From assembly GCF_001423585.1 (NCBI RefSeq), contig NZ_LMOP01000012.1:484118-548117 (forward strand): DNA of 64,000 bases. Reading direction: 5' to 3'. This stretch comes from Xanthomonas sp. Leaf148 (lineage in GTDB: Bacteria > Pseudomonadota > Gammaproteobacteria > Xanthomonadales > Xanthomonadaceae). The translations under genes were made by a program, and so were the position numbers. Each line of letters begins with the position of its first letter. The stretch's first letter is position 1. This document shows, one piece after another, positions 16,654 to 26,446 of this stretch. Under the pieces are notes generated by a model. That model saw only the letters and a program-made list of their open reading frames with translations. It made no database searches and was not told the origin of the DNA.

Positions 16654-17310
16654 TCAGGCAGCAGCGGCTTCGCTCTTGCCCAGCAGGCCGGCGACGAAGT
16701 TGCGGATCTCCGCATCCTGCGCATTGTCGAAGAAGCACTGCTGGAAGCGCTCGCCGCCGATGGCCTGCTTGATCAGTTCCGAGTCGATGGCGCGCAGGCC
16801 GTCGAGGTAGGACTTGGCGGTGGCCTGCTTGACCTGGGTCAGGATGCCGGCATTGGCGGCCTGCGATTCGCGACGCTCGGCCGGGTAGCCCAGACCGCGC
16901 TCGCCGCTGAAGGCTTTTTCGAAGATGTAGCGCACGTTGATTTCCGCGCCCCAGCCGTAGCCCTTGGCAAATGCCAGCGACAGTGCGTTGCCGTTGTTGA
17001 CCTGGGCAAACAGGTAGGCGTCGGTCGGCTCGATGCAGTAGCCGCAGAACACGCCCGGGTGAGCGTTGAGCGACATCAGCGCGCCCTGGCCGGTACCGCA
17101 GCCGGCGACGACAAAGTCGACCGCCTTCGAGTTCAGCAGCAGGCTGGCGACAATGCCCAAGTGGATGTAGGTCAGGCGGTGATCGTTGTCGCCGTCCATG
17201 CCGACGTTGAACACGTTGTGGCCTTGTTCGCCGGCGATGTCGTTGAGCTGCTGCAGGATCACCGGGTTCTTGGCGGCCTGACTAAACTCATTCATGAGTG
17301 CAATTTTCAT
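16654..17310 (-). CDS. RpiB/LacA/LacB-family sugar-phosphate isomerase
   Basis: The 218-residue protein begins MKIALMNEFSQAAKN and contains the family's binding-site stretch VAGCGTGQGALMSLNAHPGV (the GCGTG motif) and NGNALSLAFAKGYGWGAEIN. It has the RpiB-fold architecture, in which a cysteine of the GCGTG segment often serves as catalytic base. Members next to kduI/kduD are thought to act on uronic-acid-derived intermediates such as 5-keto-4-deoxyuronate, but the substrate is not proved. It is the downstream gene of a set with kduI and kduD, although 282 bp separate it from kduD and that gap holds a hairpin repeat. The start is the ATG that opens the conserved fold. Confidence 0.85.
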   Translation of the reverse strand: MKIALMNEFSQAAKNPVILQQLNDIAGEQGHNVFNVGMDGDNDHRLTYIHLGIVASLLLNSKAVDFVVAGCGTGQGALMSLNAHPGVFCGYCIEPTDAYLFAQVNNGNALSLAFAKGYGWGAEINVRYIFEKAFSGERGLGYPAERRESQAANAGILTQVKQATAKSYLDGLRAIDSELIKQAIGGERFQQCFFDNAQDAEIRNFVAGLLGKSEAAAA

Positions 17311-17474
17311 GGGAATGCTCCGATTGGTTGGGGAAGAGTGGTTCGGAAAAGGATGGAGGCTAGGGACTGCCGCGAGGTGCTTTCGATTGCGGTCCCATCC
17401 GGGGCTTTCGGCGCGAAACGAACAAGACGTGACCAAGACTCTGCGCACCCTTGATACGGTCCCGGACGAGTTGC

Positions 17475-17521
17475 TACCCTCATCCGCCCTGCGGGCACCT
17501 TCTCCCGCTCGCGGGAGAAGG
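17475..17521. repeat. Short hairpin repeat (CTTCTCCC/GGGAGAAG family)
   Basis: ACCCTCATCCGCCCTGCGGG leads into CCTTCTCCCG-CTCG-CGGGAGAAGG, a 10-bp perfect stem. This is the same family as the repeats at 5436, 19505 and 19605. It sits in the gap between kduD and the rpiB-like gene. Confidence 0.75.
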
Positions 17522-17592
17522 ACGTGGTATCGCGGGACACCAGGGGCGGCTGCGCGCGTCTGACAGTGCGCGCCATGGCCATGCGATCTGGA

Positions 17593-18348
17593 TCAGCGCG
17601 CCAGCCAGCCGCCATCGACCGGGATGATGGCGCCGTTGACGTAGTCCGAGGCGCTACTGGCCAGGAACACCGCGGTGCCGCCGAGATCGGCCGGCACGCC
17701 CCAGCGCGCGGCCGGGATGCGATCCAGGATCGACTTGTTGCGGTCTTCATCGGCACGCAGCTGCGCGGTGTTGTCGGTGGCCATGTAGCCCGGCGCGATG
17801 GCGTTGGTGGTCACGCCCTTGCTGGCCCATTCGTTGGCGAGCAGGCGGGTGATGCCGGCGATGCCCGACTTGCTGGCGGTGTACGAGGGCACGCGGATGC
17901 CACCCTGGAACGACAGCATCGAGGCGATGTTGATGATCTTGCCACGGCCCTGGGCGATGAAATGACGGCCGGCCGCCTGCGCCATGAAGAACGCCGACTT
18001 CAGGTTGACGTTGAGCACGTCGTCCCAATCCTGCTCGCTGAAATCGACCGCGTCGGTGCGACGGATCAGGCCGGCGTTGTTGACCAGAATGTCCAACCCG
18101 CCCAGACCGGCGATGGTGGCGTCGACGATGCGCTGCACCGGCTCGATGCTGATCAGGTTGGCTTCGATGGCGATAAAACGGCGGCCCAGCGCCTTGACCT
18201 TTTCTTCGGTCTCGGTGGGCGCCTGGATGCCGGCGGCGGCGATGTCCGCGCCCGCTTCGGCCAATGCCAGCGCGATGCCCTGGCCCAAGCCGGTGTTGGC
18301 ACCGGTGACCAATGCGACCTTGCCTTCGAGACTGAACGGATTGCTCAT
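17593..18348 (-). CDS. kduD: 2-deoxy-D-gluconate 3-dehydrogenase
   Basis: The 251-residue protein is a classical short-chain dehydrogenase: NAD(P)-binding TGANTGLGQGIA, NNAG motif, the serine of IASMLSFQGG and the catalytic YTASK. Together with KduI it handles 4-deoxy-uronate intermediates of pectin and unsaturated uronate breakdown, KduD reducing 2,5-diketo-3-deoxygluconate to KDG. The start at 18348 is preferred because AAGG lies 5-8 bases upstream; in-frame codons further upstream lack a site. It is downstream of kduI on the same strand with a 181-bp gap. Confidence 0.92.
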   Translation of the reverse strand: MSNPFSLEGKVALVTGANTGLGQGIALALAEAGADIAAAGIQAPTETEEKVKALGRRFIAIEANLISIEPVQRIVDATIAGLGGLDILVNNAGLIRRTDAVDFSEQDWDDVLNVNLKSAFFMAQAAGRHFIAQGRGKIINIASMLSFQGGIRVPSYTASKSGIAGITRLLANEWASKGVTTNAIAPGYMATDNTAQLRADEDRNKSILDRIPAARWGVPADLGGTAVFLASSASDYVNGAIIPVDGGWLAR

Positions 18349-18529
18349 TACCTTATCGCTCCTGCTGGATGTGCCACGTTGTGATGAGTGAGCCGCGCAG
18401 TGCGCGGCAGAGTGCATTTGTGCTGTTTGAACTGGTGCTTCGCCAACGCCGCGTCGGGGCGCGCTGACGTTGCCAGCGCTCGCCTGGAAAAACGGCGTCA
18501 CTGGAGCGAACGATGGATCGAAACCGGGC

Positions 18530-19463
<934 letters not shown>

Positions 19464-19504
19464 CGCAGTGCACGATAGTGGGATGGGTGGGTCTGAGGGA
19501 CTGC

Positions 19505-19556
19505 CTGCTTCCTTCTCCCACCGGGAGAAGGTGGCGCGTAGCGCCGGATGAGGGTG
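19505..19556. repeat. Short hairpin repeat (CTTCTCCC/GGGAGAAG family)
   Basis: CTTCTCCC-ACC-GGGAGAAG is followed by GTGGCGCGTAGCGCCGGATG and AGGGTG. It is a further member of the family at 5436 and 17475, here upstream of kduI. Confidence 0.75.
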
Positions 19557-19604
19557 CGAGGCGGCGCGCTGTGTTTGGAGGCGCGGCCTGAGTGGTAAGT
19601 GCTG

Positions 19605-19655
19605 CCTTCCCCCGCCTGCGGGGGAAGGTGCCCGAAGGGCGGATGGGGGCCAGCC
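19605..19655. repeat. Short hairpin repeat, diverged member
   Basis: CCTTCCCCCGC-CT-GCGGGGGAAGG, an 11-bp stem, is followed by TGCCCGAAGGGCGGATGGGG. It lies next to the previous repeat in the gap between kduI and the LacI gene (19385-19752), which otherwise holds only the operator-like site. Confidence 0.7.
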
Positions 19656-19752
19656 GTCGGCCGATCGAGGCAGCTGTTCTCACCTTGACCGGCACAACGT
19701 CCTGCAAGGTGGAGCGGAAGGCCGCGCCGCGTGGGATCGCGGCGCGCGGTGC

Positions 19753-20811
19753 TCAATCTTCCGGCGGTTGGCAGGAGTCGCGCACGATCAGATGCGGGCG
19801 CACGCTGGCGGTGGGCAGTTGCGGGGCGTTGTCGGGCTGGATCAGCATGGCCGCAGCGGTGCGGCCGGTGTCGCGGGTGTGGCGGCGCACCGAGGTCAGC
19901 GGCGGCCACAGGCGCGAAGCCAGCGAGCTGTCGTCGTAGCCGATCACCGACAGCTGGCGCGGGATGTTGATGCCGGCACGCAGCGCGACCTTGTAGATAC
20001 CGGCGGCCATTTCGTCGTTACCGGTGAAGATGGCGGTGGGGCGCTTTTTCCCCAGCAGCAGCTTTTCGGCGGCGGCCACGCCCGATTCGAAGGTGTAGCC
20101 GGCTTCGACGATACGCTCGGACGGCAGTTCGATGCCGCGCCGGGTCAGCGCGTCGGCAAATCCCGAGGTGCGTTCGATCGAGGAGCGGTAGGCGCTGGGG
20201 CCGGTGACCAGGGCGATGTCGCGGTGGCCGAGCGAGAGCAGGTAATCGGCCGCCTCGGCGGCGCCGTCGCGGTCGTGGGTGATCACCGTTTGCGAGGTGG
20301 TATCCAGCGCGACCGAGGCGATGCGGGTGTAGCGGCAGCCGATCTCGGCCAGCATATCGGCCAGCGCCTGATCTTCGGACGCGCGCGGCACCAGGATCAC
20401 CCCGTGCAGCTTCTGCGCCTGGGCGAAACGACGCACGCCTTCGATGTAGCCGGGGCTACGGCTGTCGCAAGGGTGCACCACGAGCTCGAAACTGGAGCCG
20501 CGCAGCGCGTCCAGCGCGCCGTACTGCATGTCCACGATGTATTGCGCGGTGGGATTGTCGTAGACCATGCCGATCAGGAACGAGCGCCGGAACGCCAGCC
20601 CGCGCGCGAGCGGGTCGGGCGAGTAGCCAACCTCGCGCATCAACGCCTCGACCTTCTCGCGGGTGTCCTGCCGCACCAGCGGCGAGTTGTTGATGATCCG
20701 CGAAACGGTCTTCTTGGACACGCCCGACATCCGTGCGATGTCGTTGATCGTGGCTACCTTGCCCTTCGGCAGGCCGGGCATTCCCTCTTCAGGCATCTTG
20801 CGGGCGGGCAT
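19753..20811 (-). CDS. LacI-family transcriptional regulator of the pectin locus
   Basis: The 352-residue protein has a LacI helix-turn-helix at residues 20-43 (ATINDIARMSGVSKKTVSRI), the hinge, and a periplasmic-binding-protein-like effector domain (FLIGMVYDNPTAQYIVDMQY to LSVIGYDDSSLASRLWPPLT). Its place between kduI and the GH43/TRAP genes makes it the probable repressor of this locus, with a galacturonate- or KDG-type inducer. ATG at 20811 was used; in-frame ATGs at 20796 and 20781 are alternatives, the last having AGAGGG only two bases away. It is the last gene of the run FAH, TRAP, GH43, lacI on one strand, so it may be partly cotranscribed with them. Confidence 0.88.
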   Translation of the reverse strand: MPARKMPEEGMPGLPKGKVATINDIARMSGVSKKTVSRIINNSPLVRQDTREKVEALMREVGYSPDPLARGLAFRRSFLIGMVYDNPTAQYIVDMQYGALDALRGSSFELVVHPCDSRSPGYIEGVRRFAQAQKLHGVILVPRASEDQALADMLAEIGCRYTRIASVALDTTSQTVITHDRDGAAEAADYLLSLGHRDIALVTGPSAYRSSIERTSGFADALTRRGIELPSERIVEAGYTFESGVAAAEKLLLGKKRPTAIFTGNDEMAAGIYKVALRAGINIPRQLSVIGYDDSSLASRLWPPLTSVRRHTRDTGRTAAAMLIQPDNAPQLPTASVRPHLIVRDSCQPPED

Positions 20812-20952
20812 AGCGGTCAACCAGTGAAGTTGATTGGATTCTACCGGCCAGACGGCCGGCAGACCTGAGCGAAGCCTGCCGCCACCCCGGACCCGCCGCG
20901 CAAGGCACGCCACAGCGGCCATCGCGGCGGCATGCCCGGCGATGCAGAACGG

Positions 20953-22536
20953 TCAGTCCAGGGCGCGGTAGCGGAAGTTGCGGAACTCCACCTGGCCCGG
21001 GCCGGCGGCATACAGCGCCGGCTTCAATGCCAGGAACTTGCCGGCCACGTTGTGGTGGTACCCGGACACTTCCATCTGCACCGGGTACTTGGTCCACGTC
21101 TTGCCGTCGGTGCTGCTGTGGATGGTGACGATGTGGCGGTTGTTGGTGACCCGCAGCCACAAGGTGCCACCGGTAGCACTGGGGGCCAGCGTGCCGGGGC
21201 GTTCTTCGCCGTAGCGGTGCATGACGAAGTTTTCGCCATTGCTGCCCACGCCGGCGTAGAGCTTGTCGCTGTAGAACAGCAGCGCCCCGCCCTGCCCGCC
21301 CGGTGCCACGGTCATCTGCACTTCGAACTGGTAGGCCTGGTCGGTGGCGATCACCGTCAGCGGCGAGGCGTTGCGCGGAGCGGTGCCCTTGCCCTGCAGA
21401 CGCAACACGCCATCGCCCACCTGCAGGCGCTTGGCTTCGTCGGCCGCCGGGTTGAAGAACGCCCACTGCGGGCCGAGCGTCTTGGCGCGGAAATCGTCCG
21501 ACAGCGCCAGGCCGTGGGTCAGCGCCTGGCCGCTGGGTTTTTTCAGCGGGGTGCCCAGATCGCCGCCCTTGGCGACGAACCAGCCGTCCGGGGTCCATTC
21601 GATCGGGTCCAGCAAGGCCTGCCGGCCCAACGTCCAGAAGCCGTGTTCGTAGCCGTGGTAGAGCATCCACCAGCGTTTGTCGGTGCCTTCCACCAGGGTC
21701 GCGTGGCCACGCGACCACCACGGCTCGTCGGCGCTCTTGGTGCGGGTGATCGGGTTGTTGGGCGCGTTCTGCCACGGACCATGGATGGAGCGCGAGCGCG
21801 CGGTGATCACCATGTGCCCGGTCGGCGGGCCGGCGGTGCCGCCTACGGCGGTGGTCATGTAGTACCAGCCGTTGTGGCGGGTGATCTTGGGGCCTTCCTG
21901 CGCGTAGCCTTCCACGTCCCAACTTTCCGGGTACTTCCAGCCGTCGTAGACGTGCTTGGGCGTGCCGACCACGGTCAGGCCGTCGTCGGACAGCTGCACG
22001 TAATCGCCGCCGCTGAGGAACAGATACCGCTTGCCGTCTTCGCCCACCGCATGACCCGGGTCGATGTACTTGCCCAGGCCGATGTCGATCGGCTTGCTCC
22101 ACGGGCCCTTGATGTCATCGGCCCACACCACGAAGTTGCTGCGCTCGGCCTGGTCGCCACGACGGGCCGGGAAATAGATGTAATAGCGCTTGCCGTGCTT
22201 GATCAGGTCCGGCGCCCAGATCGCACCGACGTTCTGGGTGATGGCGTGGCCCAGCGGCTGCCAGTTGACCAGATCGCGCGAATGCCAGATCGGCAGGCCG
22301 GGATACGCGTCGAACGAGGACAGCGTGAGGTAGTAATCGTCGCCGTCCTTGAGCACCGACGGGTCGGGGTGATCGCCGGCCAGGACCGGGTTGAGGAAGG
22401 TGCCATTGCCTTGGTCGGCAATGCGCTGATGTTCGATACCGCGCTTCCAGTCGGCGGCCATGCTCAGGCCGGTGCACAGCACCAGCCCGGCGGCCAGCAG
22501 CCAACGCAAGCGCGCGGATGTCATACGGTGACGCAT
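20953..22536 (-). CDS. Glycoside hydrolase family 43 protein
   Basis: The 527-residue secreted protein has a signal peptide (RWLLAAGLVLCTGLSMAA). A five-bladed beta-propeller GH43 core follows; the catalytic base Asp is in NPVLAGDHPDPSVLKD and the proton donor Glu in the VEGYAQEGPKI region. From about residue 340 a beta-sandwich of the GH43 C-terminal type follows (LALSDDFRAKTLGPQWAFFN). GH43 enzymes are arabinofuranosidases, xylosidases or galactosidases, so removal of side chains from pectin or arabinoxylan is expected; the linkage cannot be read from sequence. AAGGAG precedes ATG at 22536. The gene sits downstream of the TRAP permease genes by 100 bp. Confidence 0.88.
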   Translation of the reverse strand: MRHRMTSARLRWLLAAGLVLCTGLSMAADWKRGIEHQRIADQGNGTFLNPVLAGDHPDPSVLKDGDDYYLTLSSFDAYPGLPIWHSRDLVNWQPLGHAITQNVGAIWAPDLIKHGKRYYIYFPARRGDQAERSNFVVWADDIKGPWSKPIDIGLGKYIDPGHAVGEDGKRYLFLSGGDYVQLSDDGLTVVGTPKHVYDGWKYPESWDVEGYAQEGPKITRHNGWYYMTTAVGGTAGPPTGHMVITARSRSIHGPWQNAPNNPITRTKSADEPWWSRGHATLVEGTDKRWWMLYHGYEHGFWTLGRQALLDPIEWTPDGWFVAKGGDLGTPLKKPSGQALTHGLALSDDFRAKTLGPQWAFFNPAADEAKRLQVGDGVLRLQGKGTAPRNASPLTVIATDQAYQFEVQMTVAPGGQGGALLFYSDKLYAGVGSNGENFVMHRYGEERPGTLAPSATGGTLWLRVTNNRHIVTIHSSTDGKTWTKYPVQMEVSGYHHNVAGKFLALKPALYAAGPGQVEFRNFRYRALD

Positions 22537-22635
22537 GCTTTCTCCTTGTCCCCGTCGCGCGGGGCGATGCAGGGCCGGCGCCTAGATCGCCGGCTGCTGG
22601 ATGAAGGCGGGAGACTCCCGCCAGCACCGACGCGC

Positions 22636-23919
22636 TTACGCGCGCAGTGCCCTCGGCAACCAGAGCGACAGCTCCGGGAAAAACGCCACGATCAACAGCA
22701 CGCACAGCGCCGCCAGCCAGAACGGCCAGATGGTGCGCATGCTTTGGGCGATGGTGATCTGCCCGATGGAGGTGCCGATAAACAGCACCGACCCGATCGG
22801 CGGGGTGATCAGGCCAATACCGCCGGCCAGCACCATCACCAGACCGAAATGGATCGGGTCGATGCCGTAGGCCTTGACCACCGGCAGGAAGATCGGCGTG
22901 CAGATCAGGATCTTCGGCGCCAGGTCCATGAACATGCCCAGCAGCAGCAGCATCACCACGATCATCAGCAGCACGGTGTTCTTGCCGTCGGCCACCGACT
23001 GCAGCAGTTTCACCGCCGCTGCCGGCACCTGCAGATACGCCAGCAACCAGCCGAACACCGCCGCTGTGGCGATCACGAACAGGATCACGCCAGTGGTGCG
23101 GGCGGCATGCGTGACGGCGGCGAAGAACTCGGCCCAGCGCAGCTGGCGATACAGCAATGCCGTGACGATCAACGCGTAGACCACGGCGATCGCGGCGCTT
23201 TCCACCGCGGTAAAGATGCCGGCGCGGATTCCGATGAAGATCAACGCCACCAGGCCCAGGCCCGGCAATGCACCGAACAGGCGCAAGGCCACCGCACGCC
23301 AGCCGGGGAACGGCTCGGTGCCGTAGCCGCGATGGCGCGCCACCACATAGCCGGTGACCATCATTGCCGCGGTCATCAGCAGCGCGGGGAAGATGCCGGC
23401 CGCAAACAGATCGGCAATCGACAGGCCGCCACCGGCCGCCGCCGAGAACAGGATCAGGTTGTGCGAGGGCGGCACCAACAGCGCCACCAACGCGGCGGTC
23501 ATGCTCACGTTCACCGCGTAATCGCGGTCGTAACCGCGTTTGATCATCTGCGGAATCATGGTGCCGCCCACCGCCGACACGTCGGCGATGGCAGAGCCGG
23601 ACACACCACCGAAGAACAGCGACGACAGCACGCTGACCTGACCCAGGCCGCCGCGCACGCGCCCGACCAACGAGGACGCCAGCGCGATCAAACGTTCGGA
23701 AATCCCGCCGCGCAGCATCAGCTCGCCGGCAAAGATAAACAGCGGAATCGCGATCAGCGATGCCGAGCCGCTGCCTGCAGAAATCTGCTGCACCAGCACC
23801 ACCGTGGGCAGGTCCAGATACAGCAACGTGGCCAGTGCGGCCGCACCCAGTGCATAGGCAACCGGCACGCCGATCAGCAGCAGCACCACGAAGGTTCCCA
23901 ACAACATGGCGATGCCCAT
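22636..23919 (-). CDS. TRAP transporter large permease (DctM-like)
   Basis: The 427-residue protein is very hydrophobic, with about 12 membrane segments. Typical DctM stretches are FAGELMLRGGISERLIALAS, FFGGVSGSAIADVSAVGGTM and GLITPPIGSVLFIGTSIGQI. It forms the ion-coupled membrane channel with DctQ. It overlaps dctQ by one base (TGATG), so translation is coupled. A longer in-frame reading upstream of 23919 is out of register with the real dctQ and is not credible. Confidence 0.93.
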   Translation of the reverse strand: MGIAMLLGTFVVLLLIGVPVAYALGAAALATLLYLDLPTVVLVQQISAGSGSASLIAIPLFIFAGELMLRGGISERLIALASSLVGRVRGGLGQVSVLSSLFFGGVSGSAIADVSAVGGTMIPQMIKRGYDRDYAVNVSMTAALVALLVPPSHNLILFSAAAGGGLSIADLFAAGIFPALLMTAAMMVTGYVVARHRGYGTEPFPGWRAVALRLFGALPGLGLVALIFIGIRAGIFTAVESAAIAVVYALIVTALLYRQLRWAEFFAAVTHAARTTGVILFVIATAAVFGWLLAYLQVPAAAVKLLQSVADGKNTVLLMIVVMLLLLGMFMDLAPKILICTPIFLPVVKAYGIDPIHFGLVMVLAGGIGLITPPIGSVLFIGTSIGQITIAQSMRTIWPFWLAALCVLLIVAFFPELSLWLPRALRA

Positions 23920-24440
23920 CAGCGCACTCCTCCGGTGTGGATCGGGCGCAGCACACGCCACAACTTGTACAAGGCAAACACCACCATCAGCGCACCGCCA
24001 ACCGACAACGGCAGGTAGTTGATGCTCTGCGGCATCTGCGCGCCGGCCATCTTGATGTCCAGGCCATCGATCAGCAGCGCCGCACTCCACCACGCCAGCA
24101 CGGCGCCGATGGCCATGATCATCAACGGGCGAATCAGATCGAACAGTTTGCGCACCAGCGGTGGCACATGGTCGCCAAGCAGGTAGAAGCCGAAGTGGCG
24201 ATTGGTGTGCACACCGGCGGCGGCCGCCAGGCTCAGCGCGGTGCTCAGCAGCAACAGCGTCACCGGCTCGGTCCAGCTCGGGGAATTGTTGAGCACATAG
24301 CGGGTGAATACCTGCCAGCCCTGCACGACCACCAGGCCCAGCAGCGCCAGCGACGCCACGCCAATGGCAATATCGGAAACGCGGTCCAGCGCGCGCTGCA
24401 ACGGCGCGGCCGGGACGGCGACGGTCTCGGGTACGGTCAT
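23919..24440 (-). CDS. TRAP transporter small permease (DctQ-like)
   Basis: The 173-residue protein has four predicted membrane helices, including IAIGVASLALLGLVVVQGWQ and MIMAIGAVLAWWSAALLIDG. The WTEPVTLLLLST stretch is typical of DctQ. AGAGGT precedes the ATG. It begins 10 bp after the binding-protein gene dctP and forms the membrane complex with DctM. Confidence 0.9.
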   Translation of the reverse strand: MTVPETVAVPAAPLQRALDRVSDIAIGVASLALLGLVVVQGWQVFTRYVLNNSPSWTEPVTLLLLSTALSLAAAAGVHTNRHFGFYLLGDHVPPLVRKLFDLIRPLMIMAIGAVLAWWSAALLIDGLDIKMAGAQMPQSINYLPLSVGGALMVVFALYKLWRVLRPIHTGGVR

Positions 24441-24450
24441 CGGGATACCT

Positions 24451-25449
24451 CTATGCGAAATCGCGGATGCGGCGGTACAGCGCTTCGATCTCCGGCTGCT
24501 TGCGGTATTCGGCCAGCAGTGGGGCGGCGGCGGCGCGGAACGCCGGCATGTCAACCTGGTTGAGCTTCACGCCGTAATCGATCACCTGCTTGCGTGCGAC
24601 CACCTCCGACGCATCCCAGAGGTTGCGCATCACCGGCACCGACGCGCGCGCCAGTTCCACCACCAGACCGCGATCGGCCGGGCTGAGCGATTCGAAGCTC
24701 TTGCGCGACATCACCAAAATGTCCGGCGCATAGGAATGCTCGCTCTGCGACCAGTAGTGCGCCGCTTCGAAATGACGGCTGGACTGGAAGCTGCGCATGT
24801 TGTTTTCCGCACCGTCGATCATGTGCGTTTCCATCGCCGAAAACGTCTCGCCCAACGACATTGGCGTGGGGTTGGCGCCCAGCATGCGCATCAGCCTGAG
24901 AAAGATATCCGACGAGGCCACACGCAATTTCAGGCCCTTGAGATCTTCCGGGCGATGCAGCGGATGCTTGGTGTTGTAGAAGCAGCGCGCGCCCGAATCG
25001 TAGATCGCAAGACCCACCAGATCGCGCTGTTCGAAGCTGCGCAGAACGCTGTCGCCGACATGGCCGTCGATGGCGCGGCGCAGATGCGGCACCGAGTCAA
25101 ACACGTACGGCAGGCACAGCGCCTGGGTCAGCGGAAAGGCGTTGTTCAACGCACCCGAATACACGCGGGTGATGTCGATGGCGCCGAAGCGCGCCATGTC
25201 GATGGCCTCCGACTCGCGGCCCAGCTGGCCGGAGTGGTACTGGCGCAGCTTGAGCCGGCCGTTGGTGCGCGCTTCGAGCTGTTTGCCGAACCACCGCACC
25301 GCCTCCACGGTGGGGTAATCGCCGACGTGGACGTCGGTGGCGGTGAGCAGCTGCCCGCCGGGAATCGGTGTGGTGGCGCCAGCGCCCAGCCAAGGGGCGG
25401 CTGCGGCGGCGCCAAACCCGGCACCGAGGAAATGTCTGCGTGTGATCAT
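24451..25449 (-). CDS. TRAP transporter substrate-binding protein (DctP-like)
   Basis: The 332-residue protein opens with a twin-arginine-type leader (TRRHFLGAG), so it may be exported folded by the Tat system. The DctP fold is seen in VEAVRWFGKQLEARTNGRLK, YDSGARCFYNTKHPLHRPED, LKGLKLRVASSDIFLRLMRM (with the carboxylate-binding Arg in LRV) and GAENNMRSFQSSRHFEAAHY. TRAP systems take up organic acids. Adjacent kdu genes suggest a uronate or a pectin-derived oligouronide as ligand, which is an inference. Confidence 0.92.
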   Translation of the reverse strand: MITRRHFLGAGFGAAAAAPWLGAGATTPIPGGQLLTATDVHVGDYPTVEAVRWFGKQLEARTNGRLKLRQYHSGQLGRESEAIDMARFGAIDITRVYSGALNNAFPLTQALCLPYVFDSVPHLRRAIDGHVGDSVLRSFEQRDLVGLAIYDSGARCFYNTKHPLHRPEDLKGLKLRVASSDIFLRLMRMLGANPTPMSLGETFSAMETHMIDGAENNMRSFQSSRHFEAAHYWSQSEHSYAPDILVMSRKSFESLSPADRGLVVELARASVPVMRNLWDASEVVARKQVIDYGVKLNQVDMPAFRAAAAPLLAEYRKQPEIEALYRRIRDFA

Positions 25450-25486
25450 TGGCGCCCTCCCAAGCGTCTGGTCACGGGGTCCACCG

Positions 25487-26308
25487 TTATTTGGCGGACA
25501 CAGCCGTACAGGAAATGTCGCCGATGCCGGCGAAGCGAATCAGGGCACGCTGTCCCACTTCGATGTCATGGATACCGGTGGCATTGCCCGTGGCAATGAG
25601 ATCACCGCGCTTGAGCGGGCGTCCGCGCTGAGCCGAACGGCTGAGCGCAAATGCGTAGGCCGCGCGCAATCCGCCGGGCAGCGTGGTGGCGCCGCCGGTG
25701 CCGACGACCTGGTCGTCGATCAGGGTTTCGGCGCTCAGCGTGGCTTCGTCGCGGGCCAGCCAGTCGGTCACTTCCGGGCCCAGAATCAGGCCGTTGTTGT
25801 TGCCGAAATCGGAAATCACCACACGCGGGCCCAGTTTGTTGATGGTCGCCAGCGGGCTGCTGGCAATCTCCACGCCGATGAACAACGTGGCCGGCAGCTG
25901 TGCAGCCTGCTCCGGAGTGAAGTGGCTCTGCTCGGCCGGCGCGTCGGCGTCCAGACGCAGCACGTACTCGGCCTCGACCGCACCGAAGCCGCCTTCGTAG
26001 ATCGGAAACTCGGTTGTTCCACCGGTAGCATTCCAGAGCTTCTTCGAGAAGATCGGGCCGAGCAGACGCTCATCGCCGGAGGCATCGCGGCGTTCGGCGG
26101 CGATATAGCCCACTTTCCAGCCGACCACATGGTCGTGCCACTGGCTGATGGCGATGTCCTGCACCTGGTAGGCGGTGACCAGATCGTCGGGGATTTGCCC
26201 GGGAAAGTCGGGAAGCGAGGCCCCTGCACGGCGTGCCTCCACAAAGCGCTGGGCGATGTCGGACAGCGTGGATGTGGACGTTGGCGGGGTGGCGGCGTCG
26301 TTGCTCAA
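25487..26308 (-). CDS. FAH-family protein, 2-keto-4-pentenoate hydratase-like
   Basis: The 273-residue protein belongs to the fumarylacetoacetate hydrolase superfamily, MhpD/hydratase branch: GWKVGYIAAERRD, VEAEYVLRLDADA (acidic metal ligands) and GVEIASSPLATINKL fit. It probably acts on a 2-keto-3-deoxy acid from pectin breakdown, for example as a dehydratase, but the substrate is unknown. The start is a TTG at 26308, because the frame has no ATG before the conserved region and GGGAG lies 7 bases upstream. It heads the FAH-dctP-dctQ-dctM-GH43 run and has the shared operator 64 bp upstream. Confidence 0.8.
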   Translation of the reverse strand: MSNDAATPPTSTSTLSDIAQRFVEARRAGASLPDFPGQIPDDLVTAYQVQDIAISQWHDHVVGWKVGYIAAERRDASGDERLLGPIFSKKLWNATGGTTEFPIYEGGFGAVEAEYVLRLDADAPAEQSHFTPEQAAQLPATLFIGVEIASSPLATINKLGPRVVISDFGNNNGLILGPEVTDWLARDEATLSAETLIDDQVVGTGGATTLPGGLRAAYAFALSRSAQRGRPLKRGDLIATGNATGIHDIEVGQRALIRFAGIGDISCTAVSAK

Positions 26309-26371
26309 GGGTGACTCCCTGATAGGTGTTTTGTTGCACTGCCAATCGACAGCGGCACGGTGTGCTGTATA

Positions 26372-26390
26372 TGGTAAACCGGTGTCATTG
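26372..26390. promoter_or_regulatory. Candidate LacI-type operator between FAH and esterase genes
   Basis: The site reads TGGTAAACCGGTGTCATTG on the plus strand and is 18/19 identical to the site before kduI. It is 64 bp before the FAH start and 57 bp before the divergent esterase start, so one repressor could control both directions. The downstream sequence GCAGTGCGACATTGTG also resembles that after the kduI site. Confidence 0.65.
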
Positions 26391-26446
26391 GCAATGTGCA
26401 GTGCGACATTGTGACCGCGATACCGAAGTGGCCCTGGGAGGGGTAG

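Noticed and set aside
22636..24093. Longer dctM start
   Set aside because: The added residues come from the dctQ gene in the wrong frame; TGATG coupling at 23919 is the natural start.
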